From Posidonia oceanica (Eukaryota > Streptophyta > Magnoliopsida > Alismatales > Posidoniaceae): 64,000 nt of DNA. The stretch is from contig JAZBRS010000026.1 of assembly GCA_037176725.1 (NCBI GenBank), forward strand, positions 105,941,501-106,005,500, written 5' to 3'. The stretch's first letter is position 1. Each line of letters opens with the position of its first letter. Under the pieces are notes generated by a model. It was not told where the DNA came from. It searched no databases and saw only the letters and a program-made list of their open reading frames with translations. Positions 36,401 through 47,083 of this stretch are shown in pieces. A program made the translations under genes and the position numbers.

Positions 36401-38451
36401 TGGACGTGGATGCAAGGAACTACTTGTACAGGCAGTTTCCAGAACACTATGTATGGAAAAACGATAGAAAAGAATGGAAGAGAAGAAAACAAAAGGAAGT
36501 GATAGGTCGCCTAATTAGCGCAAATCCCTTCGAAGGTGAGAGGTATTATTTAAGGATTCTGCTAAACCATGTAAAAGGGGCAAGATCATTTACTGATTTG
36601 TGTACAGTAGATAATGTCACTTATCCCACATTCCATAAGGCAGCTGCAAGCCGTGGTTTAATAGGAATTGATGACAGCATCTCCATGTGTCTTACAGAAG
36701 CATCATTATTTCAGTTTCCCTATGCACTACGCCGACTTTTTGCAACTATATTAGCAATTGGTGAACCAAATGATGTTAGGTCCTTGTGGACTAATCATTT
36801 CGATGCACTGTCAGATGATTTCGTCAACCTAGGCTGTATTGATTCTTTGCATGTTGAGCAAGAGGTCCTTCGACACATTAATGGATTCCTTGAATTCATG
36901 GGAAAAAGAGTAGGAGATTACGACTTGCCTGAACTCAATGAGACTCAAGTCATGCCTAATTCCTCACATGAAATGAGAGAAATAATGGATGAAATATCAG
37001 TTGAAGTTACTGAAACGGAAATTAACTTAGTCTCTAGCTTGAATCCGGACCAACAGATTGCTTATGAAGAGATATTCGATAAGGTGAGAAGCAATGAAAG
37101 TGCTATATTCTTTATTAATGGCCCCGGGGGTACCGATAAAACATTCCTATATAAAGCATTGCTGGCTAAAATCCGGTCTATGGGCTTCATCGCCATTGCA
37201 ACAGCATCATCTGGAGTGGCGACTAGAATTTTACCCGACGGCCGAACAGCACATTCAAGATTTAAAATCCCCCTGCAAGTTAATAGTAGTTCTACATGCA
37301 ACATCAGGAAACAAAGTGGGACTGCAGAACTACTACGAAGATCAAAGCTAATAATATGGGATGAAGCTTCAATGATGAAAAAAGAAGCTTTCGAGTCATT
37401 AGATCGCAGCCTGCAAGACATTATGAATTGCAATTCACCTTTTGGGGGGAAAATAATGGTTTTCGGGGGTGACTTTAGGCAAGTCCTACCGGTCCTAAAG
37501 AAAGGGACGAGAGATGAAATTGTTGCAGCAAGTTTATGAAGATCATATCTTTGGCCTCTAATGCACAAGCTAAAGCTCACACAAAATATGAGAGCATCAG
37601 CAGATCCCTCATTCTCAAATTTCTTGTTGAGGATTGGAGATGGCAAAGAGAAGACAATAATAAACGATTCCATCTGTCTTCCCGATGATATTAGTCTCAA
37701 TTACGTGGATGATGAAAGATCCAGAAATGAACTTATTGATACAATATTCCCTTCAATCCATGTACATGGTTGTACTACTAAATATATCACCAATCGAGCC
37801 ATTCTAACAACAAAGAATGACCTTGTCGATGGCCTAAATAATGAGCTCATAGGCAAGTTTCTAGGAGAAGAAGTAGACTACTACAGCTATGATTCTACAA
37901 TAGATGATGAACACAATCACTATCCATTAGAGTTTCTGAATTCGTTGACACCAAATGGTCTTCCCTTTCATCAACTTAGACTTAAGATTAACTACCCAAT
38001 TATGCTTCTTAGAAATCTAGATCCATCTAATGGTTTATGCAATGGTACTTGACTAATTTGCAAAAGTTTAGAGAGGAATGTCATAGATGCTGAGATTTCA
38101 GTAGGCCAACATGCTGGTAAAAGAGTGTACATCCCAAGAATACCACTTTGTCCTTCCGAGGATGATGACCTCCCATTTACATTTAAAAGAAAGCAATTTC
38201 CAATTCGCTTAAGTTTCGCAATGACAATAAACAAAGCTCAAGGACAGACAATTCCAACTGTTGGTGTTTACCTACCTCAACCGGTTTTCTCACATGGTCA
38301 ACTATATGTTGCACTATCTAGGGGAAAATCTAGAGCTAATACAAAGGTATTAGTAAAACCAATGGACGATCATTTTAGGGAAGGAAGTTATACCAAAAAT
38401 ATTGTATACAAGGAAGTTTTGACAGATGATGATCGCATTACAACATCTTAG
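33488..38451 (+). pseudogene. Helitron Rep-helicase (HUH nuclease plus PIF1-type helicase), four nonsense codons
   Basis: Three exons stay in one frame: 33488-33992, 34098-35036 and 35111-38451, with GT/AG introns at both joints; 1,594 codons if the start at 33488 is right. The N-terminal part has a cysteine cluster (CIHCGAK...GFCCKEGK). The Rep domain has VHVVEFQKRGLPHAHFL with the HUH pair near 35690 and the two-tyrosine motif VKYLFKYIYKGHD near 36090. The PIF1-like helicase has LNPDQQIAY, Walker A read as GPGGTDKT at 37120-37143, IIWDEASM near 37351, and the C-terminal SFAMTINKAQGQT and LYVALSRG. Rep would nick and join single strands in rolling-circle transposition. Breaks are TAG at 33731-33733 and TGA at 34382-34384, 37537-37539 and 38050-38052. 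The Walker A residue before Lys is Asp where Gly is expected. Confidence 0.93.
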
Positions 38452-38720
38452 GTAAGATGGTCTACCATTCTCCAAACTATATTCTTAATAAAATATACAT
38501 CTTCCTATCGTATATTGTTGTAACATCATACTACACTAAAATTAAAGGATATCACTTTATGCTCTTCTTATAATTTGTAAACCCAATGTGCTAACTGCTA
38601 TGTTACATCTTATTCCATTCTTTTCAAATTACTAAACTTCAAATGCCTTGGCAAATTGTTTCTTTGATAAGTTTATTTCACTAATATTTCATATTCTTCT
38701 ATTACTCTTTTCAATCAGGG
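38452..38720 (+). other. spacer that may be an intron between Rep-helicase and RPA genes
   Basis: The Rep-helicase stop codon TAG is followed at once by GTAAGATG, a good splice donor. TTTTCAATCAG directly precedes GG and the ATG of the RPA gene at 38721, a good acceptor. Removal of this segment would bring the two frames close on one transcript. The joined frame would not be continuous, so a fusion protein is not supported. Confidence 0.4.
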
Positions 38721-41416
38721 ATGACAAAAGGTACATATGCGCCATTCAAAGCATTAAATAAATTCCGTGAATGGAGATTGAAAGTTCGTGTTGGATATAA
38801 ATGGGAAGCTAGAGAAATAACAAGAGGTAGAAAAAGACAGAAATTACTACTGATAGATCATGAGGTAAGATCATCACTACAAGAAAACTGAGCTTTAGCC
38901 ACTGATTTTAGCCACGGACAATAAATCCATGGCTAATTGATATATTTTGCCACGGAATAGCCACGGGAATAGCCACGGATACATAAGTTTCAATTAATAT
39001 AATAAAATATTATTTAGCCACGGTTGCATGCTGTGGCTAACTATGAAATATCCGTGGCTAACATTTTTAGTTTAATTGAAACTTGTTTTTGCCACAGATT
39101 AGCCACGGAATTTGACCGTGGCTAATATTAAAACCTTGAAAATTTAGCCATTGCCCTCATTCCCTCTTTCCCTCTTTCTTTCCTACGAAACCACTGAAAT
39201 TTTCCAACTCTACTTTCATTTCCTACTCTCATTCGTTGCTACTCCACAGATTAGCCCTTATTTTCATTGCAGCCACTAAAATCCCCCCTCCTCCTCCCCC
39301 TCCTCCTCCGTTGTCCACTGAAATCCCCCCTCCTCTCTTTCGTTTCAGCCACCAAAATCTCCTTTTGAGAACCCAAGAGAGGGAACACTAGAGAGGGAGA
39401 GTCGGAGAAACGTTGCTTCTGCTGCTGTCGTCCAGAAGGAAGGTTGCTACATTTCTCAATTCAACATGAATTTATGATATATTCCCCACTTAGTAACTTG
39501 GTAATTTATTGGCATTCCTATATCGTAGGGAGAGCGAATGGAAGCAAACCTATACGATGAAGCAGCCGATAGATTTGGATCAATGCTGGAGGAAGGAAAA
39601 GTCTACGACCTTCTCAATGTTGAGGTCGAACATTCAACTGCAGATTACAAGACTGTAAAATGTGCCGAAGAATGCAAAATTACAAAGTACTCTAAAGTTG
39701 AAGAAATTATAGATGAATGTTCTGATATTCCCAAATTTGCATTCGAATTTGTGGCATTCAATGATTTGCTCAAGTTGGTCAACAAGAGGTCGTGATTTAT
39801 TGGTAAATATTCCTACATACATCAACAAATTCAATGCAATTTACTCCAATTGATTCAATGATTCCATTCATTATTGATTCTTCTATTCTACTAATCCACT
39901 TCTCACAATTATTTCAGATGTTATTGGCTTGGTGACAGAAGTCAGTGACCTCCAACAAGTGAGAACACCAAATAACAAAGAGCTAACGATGTGCGAGATC
40001 AAGCTTAAGGACGAAATTTAATTCTACTATATAGCTATACCTATACACTTTCCACTGCCACATTTCATGTAACAAATATTGACTAATTGATTACTTCTTC
40101 TTCATAGGGGGAACAACTTGAAGATGACATTATGGGATAACATTGGAAAGAAATATGCACCTATCTTGAAAGATGCTCTAAATAACACTGTCATTGTAGC
40201 CACTGCTCTTCTGGTCAAAATGTACAATGGTATAACTCTACTCTATTACTACATTTTTTTAACTACATTTTATTCCTAAATAAGCCTACAATATGTTCCT
40301 ACTTCTATAATCAGGTATCTACGTCTCAACTACATTCTCTTCAAGATTATTCATTAACCCTATGATTGAAAGGGTACAACAAATCAGATCAAGGTAAGAC
40401 AAAAGAGTTTCACTTACTTAATTGGCAACAATTCAAAGCTAATATTGGCAATAGGCTCATGGAAGGTTTCGGGGAAAGTAGCTCAAGCACAATCAATCCT
40501 TATACTACATCAAAGGAAACCACAAGACTTGAAAGATTAACGGTTTCCCAGCTCAAAAAAAAACTCGAAGAGAACAACCACAAGGTAATATTGTTTGATA
40601 CTCTTTTGATTATATGCTAACGTATACATCATCGTATATATCAAATACTCCTTTCGTCATTCTATATATATAATACTCCTCATTCTTATATGTGCATGTA
40701 ATATCGAAAAAGGGCGATCTATATGACATCAAAGGAACAATTTCACGAATTTTCAAGAATAAAGACTTATGGTATCTATCATGCACGAAATGTAAAAAGA
40801 AATTGGAAAACGACACAGAAGGTAATTTCAAATGCTCCAAATGTCTGGCACAAGATGAAGGAAAGTATAGGTAACCTATTCCCAACTTTATTATAAATTG
40901 ATATGCAATATTCTACTAATTTATTCCTCACAACATACAAAATTCATCGAAAGTTTACAACCTCAATTCGAAATACGTCATTCCTATATCCATACTATAA
41001 TCTCCTACTTTATAATTTGTAATAGGTACATGGTGAGGCTAGAAATCCTCGATCACACATCGTCCCTGATTTTAACACTATTTGATTATGCGGCAACAAC
41101 ATTATTCAACAGAGATGCTACTAAATTACAGAAGAACACCACACAAGTGAGTCACACAATAGCTTATTCAAAAAACAATCAATGTGCTGTGACATGTATG
41201 TCATTAACTTATGCTTTCTCCACATAGGTGAATGGAGAAGATGCACTCGATGCTGAAATTTCAAAGGTCCGGTGGACACCAAGGTTGTTCCTTCTACAAA
41301 TTGTTGAAGACAAATCGAAGAAATACATTAACGTCTTAGAAACAAAGGAAATCACTGTCTCAACAGAAAGTAGATTTCTCCTAGAAGAAATCGAAGAAAT
41401 GCGGTCTTATAATTAG
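38721..41416 (+). pseudogene. RPA70-like single-strand DNA binding protein of the Helitron, multi-exon, damaged
   Basis: Exon 1 (38721-38864) encodes MTKGTYAPFKALNKFREW and KVRVGYKWEAREI, the OB-fold start of plant RPA1-like proteins. Exon 2 (39529-39802) has EEGKVYDLLNVEVEHS. Exons 39918-40016, 40108-40229 and 40315-40393 cover the second OB fold (DVIGLVTEVSDL, MTLWDNIGKKYAPIL, RLFINPMIERV). After a less certain part to 40583, 40700-40870 has the zinc site CTKCKKK...FKCSKC. Exons 41026-41146 and 41228-41416 finish the C-terminal RPA domain. RPA would coat displaced single strands. Damage: TGA at 39793-39795, and the intron donor after 40016 reads TTTAAT, as if one G of GTTTAAT were lost. Intron 1 holds a CACTA terminus. 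Confidence 0.82.
38875..39160. mobile_element. CACTA terminus with subterminal repeats inside RPA intron 1
   Basis: CACTACAAGAAAACTGAGC at 38875 is a standard CACTA end. The next 280 bp carry TAGCCACGG and its complement CCGTGGCTA about eight times in both orientations, the expected transposase-binding repeats. It starts ten bases after the splice donor of RPA exon 1. No matching right terminus was found before exon 2 at 39529, so it is a truncated or rearranged copy. CT-rich, leader-like sequence follows to about 39460. Confidence 0.8.
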
Positions 41417-41909
41417 CTTCTTCTATACGGTTTCAATATCTTACAGCTTCAAATGAATACTTTAACACTATGTAGAAGTAACAGACTCAATGACTCCGTT
41501 GGGAAGTTCTTATATGTCCTTACCTTCCTGTTTACTATAAGCCAAGGATGTCAACATTAAATGTTTGGTTTTAATCGCTCCTACTATATTAACAAATACT
41601 ACTGCATATACAATTTATTTTATATTTAGACTACTTTACGAGGTACAATACACACAATTTGTAATACTACGTACAAAAGGGAAATTTTATAGCAAAAAAA
41701 CCTCAATTCAATTACTCAATACGCAATGCACGTTTCAACTCCTAATATTATTTAAAGTGGTCACTTCACAATAACTACATATAATGTAGATTATAAATAC
41801 AAAACAATTCGTATTGACTACACTCTCTCCAGTAATTTCGTTCAAAACATTTCCTCTTTCAAACATTTTACTACTATAATGACTTACTAATAACCACATT
41901 ATTTGATAT

Positions 41910-41936
41910 GTGCATCGCACGTGCTTGGTTCACTAG
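41910..41936 (+). other. Helitron 3' terminus: hairpin plus CTAG
   Basis: GTGCATCGCAC forms a 4-bp stem with a 3-base loop, followed 12 bases on by CTAG and then T. Spacing and the CTRR ending match plant Helitron right ends. Confidence 0.7.
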
Positions 41937-42596
41937 TTTAATAAAAAAAGGAAATGTTATAATGAGGAAATGCCAAGTGGAAGACCCATACTCACCCTCT
42001 CATTATTCCTGGCTTATGTACATCAATGATATCTTTAAATCACAACCTCCATGTTTATGTTCCTCTCTAAAAATACATTTGACTCCTGATTTCCCATCCA
42101 TTCCTGTAGTAACTTTCTCCTACATCACGTTTTAAAGAAAAGTAGAAAACACACAAAACACAGTAATCTTTGCATAAAGTTGTCAAGGGGTAGTGCCATC
42201 ATTTTTTTTAATTACGTTGGTTTTTAAGTAAGATTTTCTTCCCTGTTACTTCATCTTTCATCATATATTATTATGTGGTTACTTTTAAAGAATTTTCTTT
42301 TTCCAAACATGTATGTGCAATGCGAGTGCACAGTAAACCAGTGCTATAATAAGGAAAGCTAAAAGATAATAGTACACTACTGCACAAATCTAGAGTGTAT
42401 TAGAGAAGAAAATACATATAAAAATACTGCTTAGCATTTGATATTCTATCCCCCTTTTTTTGGAGTGTGGTGCCTGACAGCCTGAACCATAATAGAACTG
42501 CCTTCATATACAAATTGCCATGCAGTACAGTGGTCTGAGATAAACAAATCCTCGTAGCAGCAAAGCAAGGAAAGCAATATAATAGAAACATATATT
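41937..42596. other. stretch between Helitron and ABCG remnant
   Basis: No gene is recognised. GTGCAATGCGAGTGCAC near 42314 resembles another Helitron-type hairpin but lacks a CTRR end. Part of this may be an intron of the ABCG pseudogene. Confidence 0.4.
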
Positions 42597-42687
42597 GAAA
42601 AACTTAACAGGATAGGGTTCGTGACTCAAGGTAACGTTCTGTTTGTGCATCTCACCGTGAAAGAGACATTGACATATGCAGTTCTAT

Positions 42688-42690
42688 TTA
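42688..42690. repeat. TTA target duplication of the MITE (partner at 47461-47463)
   Basis: TTA precedes the MITE and TTA follows it. The ABCG reading frame is continuous if one copy is removed, which independently confirms the duplication. Confidence 0.9.
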
Positions 42691-42791
42691 GGGTCTGTTT
42701 GGTAAAACTTTTGAATAGCTTTTGAACATGTAGTTTTTCCTTAAAATCTACAATGATCCAACAGTTCTACCAAACACTACCAGTTTCTCAA

Positions 42792-43028
42792 TGATAGTGA
42801 ACGGTTAGACAATGGATGAGGATGTTCTCCTTCCTCAATGGATGTGTCTGATAATGAACAGTTAGAGCATGGATGAGGCTGTTCTCCTTCCTCAACGGAT
42901 ATGACTGTTCAATGGATGTGGCTGTTCTATCTCTAGATTCTTCCTCTGTTGTAATCTATATATACCCTTGTACTCTATTCTTTTGTAAGAAGTTAAAAGA
43001 AGATTAGCAAATCTCTAGATTCTTCCTC
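42792..43028 (+). repeat. 5' LTR of the copia element, altered 3' end
   Basis: Begins TGATAGTGAACGG and holds a 61-bp internal tandem duplication (GTTAGA.CATGGATGAGG.TGTTCTCCTTCCTCAA). TATATATACCCTTG near 42957 is a likely TATA region. The last 20 bases repeat an internal LTR segment (ATCTCTAGATTCTTCCTCTG) in place of the ending seen in the 3' LTR. Confidence 0.88.
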
Positions 43029-43038
43029 TGGTATCAGA
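43029..43038 (+). other. primer binding site (initiator Met-tRNA) of the copia element
   Basis: TGGTATCAGA directly follows the 5' LTR and matches the initiator methionine tRNA 3' end, the usual copia primer. Confidence 0.85.
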
Positions 43039-43084
43039 CTCCTTCGATTGACGTCTTTGATTTCTTCTTCTACAATTTGTCTCG

Positions 43085-44110
43085 ATGGTCTCCTCCAATC
43101 CCACCACAAATCTTTTGCAACTCATTCCCCTTAAGCTTGATCGTTCCAACTATTTGCAATGGAGAGCCATGCTTGTCGCCGTTCTTCGAGGCCATGACCT
43201 TCTTGGCTATGTTGATGGGTCGTTTTTGTGTCCAGTGCCATCCTCACCTACCTCTGCAATGTCTAGCAGTGTTACTTCCGGTTCAACCACCAGCACTTCG
43301 ACCGCCGCTCGTAACGCATGGCTTCGTCAAGACTCTCGTTCTTGGCTGGCTTCTTGCCTCCGTATCCGCAACCGTCCTTCCACAGGTGACTACCATACCA
43401 CCTCGCGTTCTCTCTGGACTGCTTTGGAAAACATGTTTGCTTCCAAATCCAAAGCAAGACTTCTACAAATTCGGTTTGAACTTCAGACCATGAAGAAAGG
43501 TGCAAGAACCATATCTGAGTATTTTCGCATGCTATTAATCTCTCTGATAGCTTGCTTGCCACTGGTGATGTCTTGAGTGATCAAGAGTTATGCTTATTTA
43601 TTTTGGGAGGATTGGGACATGAATATGAATCTCTTATTGTCTCTGTGACAACACGTTCTGATGATCTTACCATTGATGATCTTCAAGGCATTCTATTGAA
43701 CTATGAGATACGACTACTTAAAAATCAGCAAATGGATGTTGTTCCTACTGCCAACCTTGCTCAAAGTACTCGTTCGATAGATAACCAATCTCCCACCTAT
43801 AACCCCTCGCACTCTTCACGGGGTCACGACACTGGTCGTGGTCGCAACTCAGGTGGAAGAGGAAGAGGTCACACCTTTCCGCCAACTATTTGTCAAATCT
43901 GTGGGAAATCTGGTCATCCTGCTCTCAACTGTTTTAGCCGATTGGATACTCACACTTTTGCACCGACATATACGATGATGAATGCTTCTGCTCAGTATGC
44001 CGCTCATGCTTCTGATGGCGATGGATCATGGTACCCCGACACCGGTGCCACCCAGCATGTTACCAATGAGCTTGGCAATCTCTTTGTTTCCACACCCTAT
44101 CATGGTTCAG
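43085..44110 (+). pseudogene. copia Gag and aspartic protease
   Basis: The ATG at 43085 starts a copia Gag: LIPLKLDRSNYLQWRAMLVA, then LWTALENMFASKSKARLLQI and KKGARTISEYF. A one-base change near 43537 shifts the frame. Gag continues as LSDQELCLFILGGLGHEYES and the zinc knuckle CQICGKSGHPALNC (about 43894-43935). The protease begins WYPDTGATQHVTNE with the DTG active site. A second shift near 44110 moves the rest of the protease into another frame, SLPISHVGSTSI onward. Gag packages the RNA and the protease matures the polyprotein. Two frameshifts make it non-functional. Confidence 0.88.
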
Positions 44111-44117
44111 ACTCCCT

Positions 44118-45200
44118 TACTTGTTGGGGATGGTGCTAGTCTTCCCATATCTCATGTTGGGTCTACTTCCATAAAACATGCATCTGGTAAATTTTATCTC
44201 ACCAAAATCCTTCATGTTCCTACCATTCATCGTAATCTATTATTGGTTCGACAATTTAATCTTGATAACAACACCCTCTTCATTTTTGATGCCAATCACT
44301 ATTCTATACAAGATCGTCTTTCGAGCCGGATCCTTCATCGAGGGGGGCTCAATGATGGGTTGTTTCACTTCTCTCCTACAATATCCCAGTTCACCATCGA
44401 TTGTCGGTCTTCTCCTCTCGCTCTCTATGGTGTCCGCACCTCTCCAACCATATGGCATGCTCGTTTTGGACATCCTAATGTTTGACTCACCAAATATATG
44501 CTTAATCGTTATCATTTGTCTACTACTAAATCATCTTTAGATTTTTGTAATGCCTGTCATATGGCTAAAGCACACAAACTTCCTTTTGTTTCTCATACTA
44601 GTACTGTTTCGCAACCCTTAGAATTTGTTTTTTCTGATGTTTGGGGACCTTCCCCTCACATTTATATGGATGGTTTTAGATACTACATATTATTTCTTGA
44701 TGCTTATTCCAAATATACTTGGATATTTCCACTCAAAAATAAATCTGACTCTTTACAAATATTTATTCAGTTCCGTACAAATGTTGAAAAGTTGTTTCAA
44801 CTTCCTATTATTTCTCTTCATACTGATCATGGTGGTGAATTTGTTGCGTTTAAAAATTATCTTCAACACAATGGAATTCCTCATCGGTTTTCTTGTCTGC
44901 ACACTCACGAGCAAAATGGTTCTACATAATGGAAACATCGTCATGTTGTTGATCTTGGTCTTGCTCTTCTCACTTATGCTAATCTTCCACCTATATTTTG
45001 GGTTGAAGCTTTTCTCACATCAACTTATTTAATCAGTAGAATGCCTACTCTTTCACCACAACATAAATCTCCTTATGAAACTTTATTTCATACGTCTCCT
45101 TCGTTTGATCATCTTCGCATGTTTGGTAGCACTTGTTTTCCCAATCTTCAACCTTACAATCAACACAAGTTTAGTCCTCGTTCTTCTCCTTGTGCTCTTT
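44118..45200 (+). pseudogene. copia protease end, pre-integrase and integrase
   Basis: This continues from the protease (KILHVPTIHRNLLLVRQFNL) into the GAG-pre-integrase block WHARFGHPNV, a TGA at 44483-44485, then CNACHMAKAHKLPF of the zinc-binding region. The integrase core follows with FVFSDVWGPSP, YYILFLDAYSKYTWIF and SLHTDHGGEFVAF, which hold two catalytic Asp. A TAA at 44927-44929 replaces a residue right after HEQNGST, close to the third acidic residue. Coding continues to LRMFGSTCFPNL and breaks near 45200, where about 25 codons seem to be missing before the reverse transcriptase part. Confidence 0.88.
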
Positions 45201-45204
45201 AATG

Positions 45205-46580
45205 AGAATGATTTTACATGTGCATTACAGTTGGATCACATTTACTCTATCAACAGTAATAGATCTGGTCCAACAAATGGGACTCTTCATCTTCCGGTGC
45301 TTCTTCCATGCACCACATGTGATACTACTCCAGACGCATCTTCCGGTGCTTCTTCAGCTGGACCAACGTCTCTCCTGTGCCACGACGCCCTGGCTGCTCC
45401 AGATCGGTCTCCTCCCACTCCAGATCAATCTTCCACGCATGCGGATGCTTCCGCTCCTCCCGCTCGGATGACGACACGAGCTTCCTGTGGCATCTTCAAG
45501 CGTAATCCTCGATATGCTCTCCAGACTGAGTATCTTCCAACTACCACTCCGACTTCTGCGCGTGAAGCTCTTCACGATCCGAGATGGCGTGCGGCGATGT
45601 TAGCGGAGTACAACGCCTTACTCAAAAATGGCACATGGTCTCTCGTTCATCTGCCTCTCGGTGCCAACATCATCAATTGCAAATGGATTTTTCAGGTTAA
45701 ACAACACTCAGATGGCTCTACTGACCACTTCAAAGCAAGGCTCGTAGCTCAGGGTTACTCTCAACAATTTGGGGTGGATTACAATGAAACGTTCAGTCCA
45801 GTGATCAAGCCAGTCACTATTAGAGTTGTTCTCTCATTTGCTTTCTCTCAAGGTTGGCAGATCCATCAGTTGGATGTTAGCAATACATTCCTACATGGTG
45901 CTCTCACAGAAGAACTCTATATGAGGCAGCCTACTGGCTTCGTTGATCCTCTTCTAAAAGATCATGTATGTCATCTTCATCGGTCTTTATATGGCCTTAA
46001 ACAAGCACCAAGAGTTTGGTTTCAACGATTACGACAACATCTTCATACACTTGGCTTTTGTGACTCGGCTGCTGATTTCTCTTTGTTTATTCGATCCATT
46101 CCTCACCATACTACATATTTTTTGGTATATGTTGATGACATTTTGGTTACTGGTTCTTCCCCTGCCAAAGTTCAATAGGTTATAGCTTCCTTGAGTCACA
46201 CAATTGCAGTAAAGAATCTGGGGTCTCTGCATTATTTTCTTGGTATTCAAGCCACCTACAGTGATGACAAGCTTCTTCTCAACCAATCCAAGTATATTGT
46301 TGATGTTCTTGAATGTTTCAATTTGTCTGACATGAAACCATGTCAAACACCGATGGTCACCACCTGTAAGTTGACTAAAGAAAGTGGTGATCTTCTTCCT
46401 TCTCCTATAGAGTACCGAAGTCTAGTTGGTGCCCTTTAGTATATTACTCTTACACAACCATTGTTGTATGCCGTCAATAAAGTCTGCCAGGACATGGCTG
46501 CCCCTCGCACCACTCACTGGACGACGGTCAAGTAGATATTACGTTACTTAAAAGGAACTATCACTTACGGTCTTCAGTTT
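45205..46580 (+). pseudogene. copia reverse transcriptase
   Basis: The linker is followed by the conserved start LHDPRWRAAMLAEYNALLKN, then NCKWIFQVKQHSDGS, FKARLVAQGYSQQFGVDY, ETFSPVIKPVTIRVVLSFA, QLDVSNTFLHGAL and LYGLKQAPRVWFQRL, and the catalytic YVDDILVTG near 46128. The frame continues past TAG stops at 46176-46178 and 46437-46439 into NLGSLHYFLGIQ and VTTCKLTKESGDLL. The catalytic Asp pair is intact. Each stop is a single codon in otherwise open sequence. Confidence 0.92.
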
Positions 46581-47083
46581 AAGAAAAATGTTTCTACAGC
46601 AATGACGGCATACACCGATGCTGACTGGGTCGGTGATGCTGATGACCGGCGTTCTCACGGTGGCTACTGCATCTTCTTTGGCGACAACATTGTCTTGTGG
46701 AGCTCAAAGAAACAAACATCTGTTAGCAGATCTTCTACTGAATCAGAATATAGAAGTATGGCATCTACAGTAAGTGAGTTGCTCTGGATTTTAAACCTTC
46801 TTAAAGAATTGCATATCAACATTACATCTTCTCCGATTGTTTGGTGTGATAACCTTAGTGCCACCGCTCTAACGATCAATCCTATTTACCATTCTTGAAT
46901 GAAGCACATTGAGTTGGATGTTCATTTTATTCGAGAGAAGATTGCAAACAATCTCATCGAAGTTAACTACATTGCCTCCGTTGATCAGATTACTGACATC
47001 TTCACCAAACCTCTTGGACACACTCGGTTTAGACACCTCTGTAGCAAGCTCACCATTTCTTCGCTGGTGACCTTGAGGGGGGC
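46581..47083 (+). pseudogene. copia RNase H and polypurine tract
   Basis: RNase H of copia type: AYTDADWVGDADDRRSHGGY, WSSKKQTSVSRSSTESEYRS and VWCDNLSATALTINP. After a TGA at 46896-46898 comes KHIELDVHFIREKI and a C-terminal IASVDQITDIFTKPL. The preceding TAG near 46533 separates it from the reverse transcriptase. The purine run TTGAGGGGGGC just before 47084 would prime plus-strand synthesis. Confidence 0.9.

Larger units (their letters stand above)
32564..41936 (+). mobile_element. Helitron with Rep-helicase and RPA-like genes
   Basis: It contains a Rep-helicase gene (33488-38451) and an RPA70-like gene (38721-41416) in the same direction, the gene set of autonomous plant Helitrons. The right end is a short hairpin (GTGC-ATC-GCAC, 41910-41920), 12 bases, then CTAG followed by T, as expected for Helitron insertion between A and T. 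The left end (TC after A at 32564) is a weak call. There is no target duplication, as usual for this class. Nonsense codons in both genes make it non-autonomous now. Confidence 0.7.

Noticed and set aside
38449..38723. Rep-helicase/RPA fusion protein
   Set aside because: Splicing the plausible donor and acceptor puts the RPA ATG out of frame with the helicase end, so a fusion is not supported.
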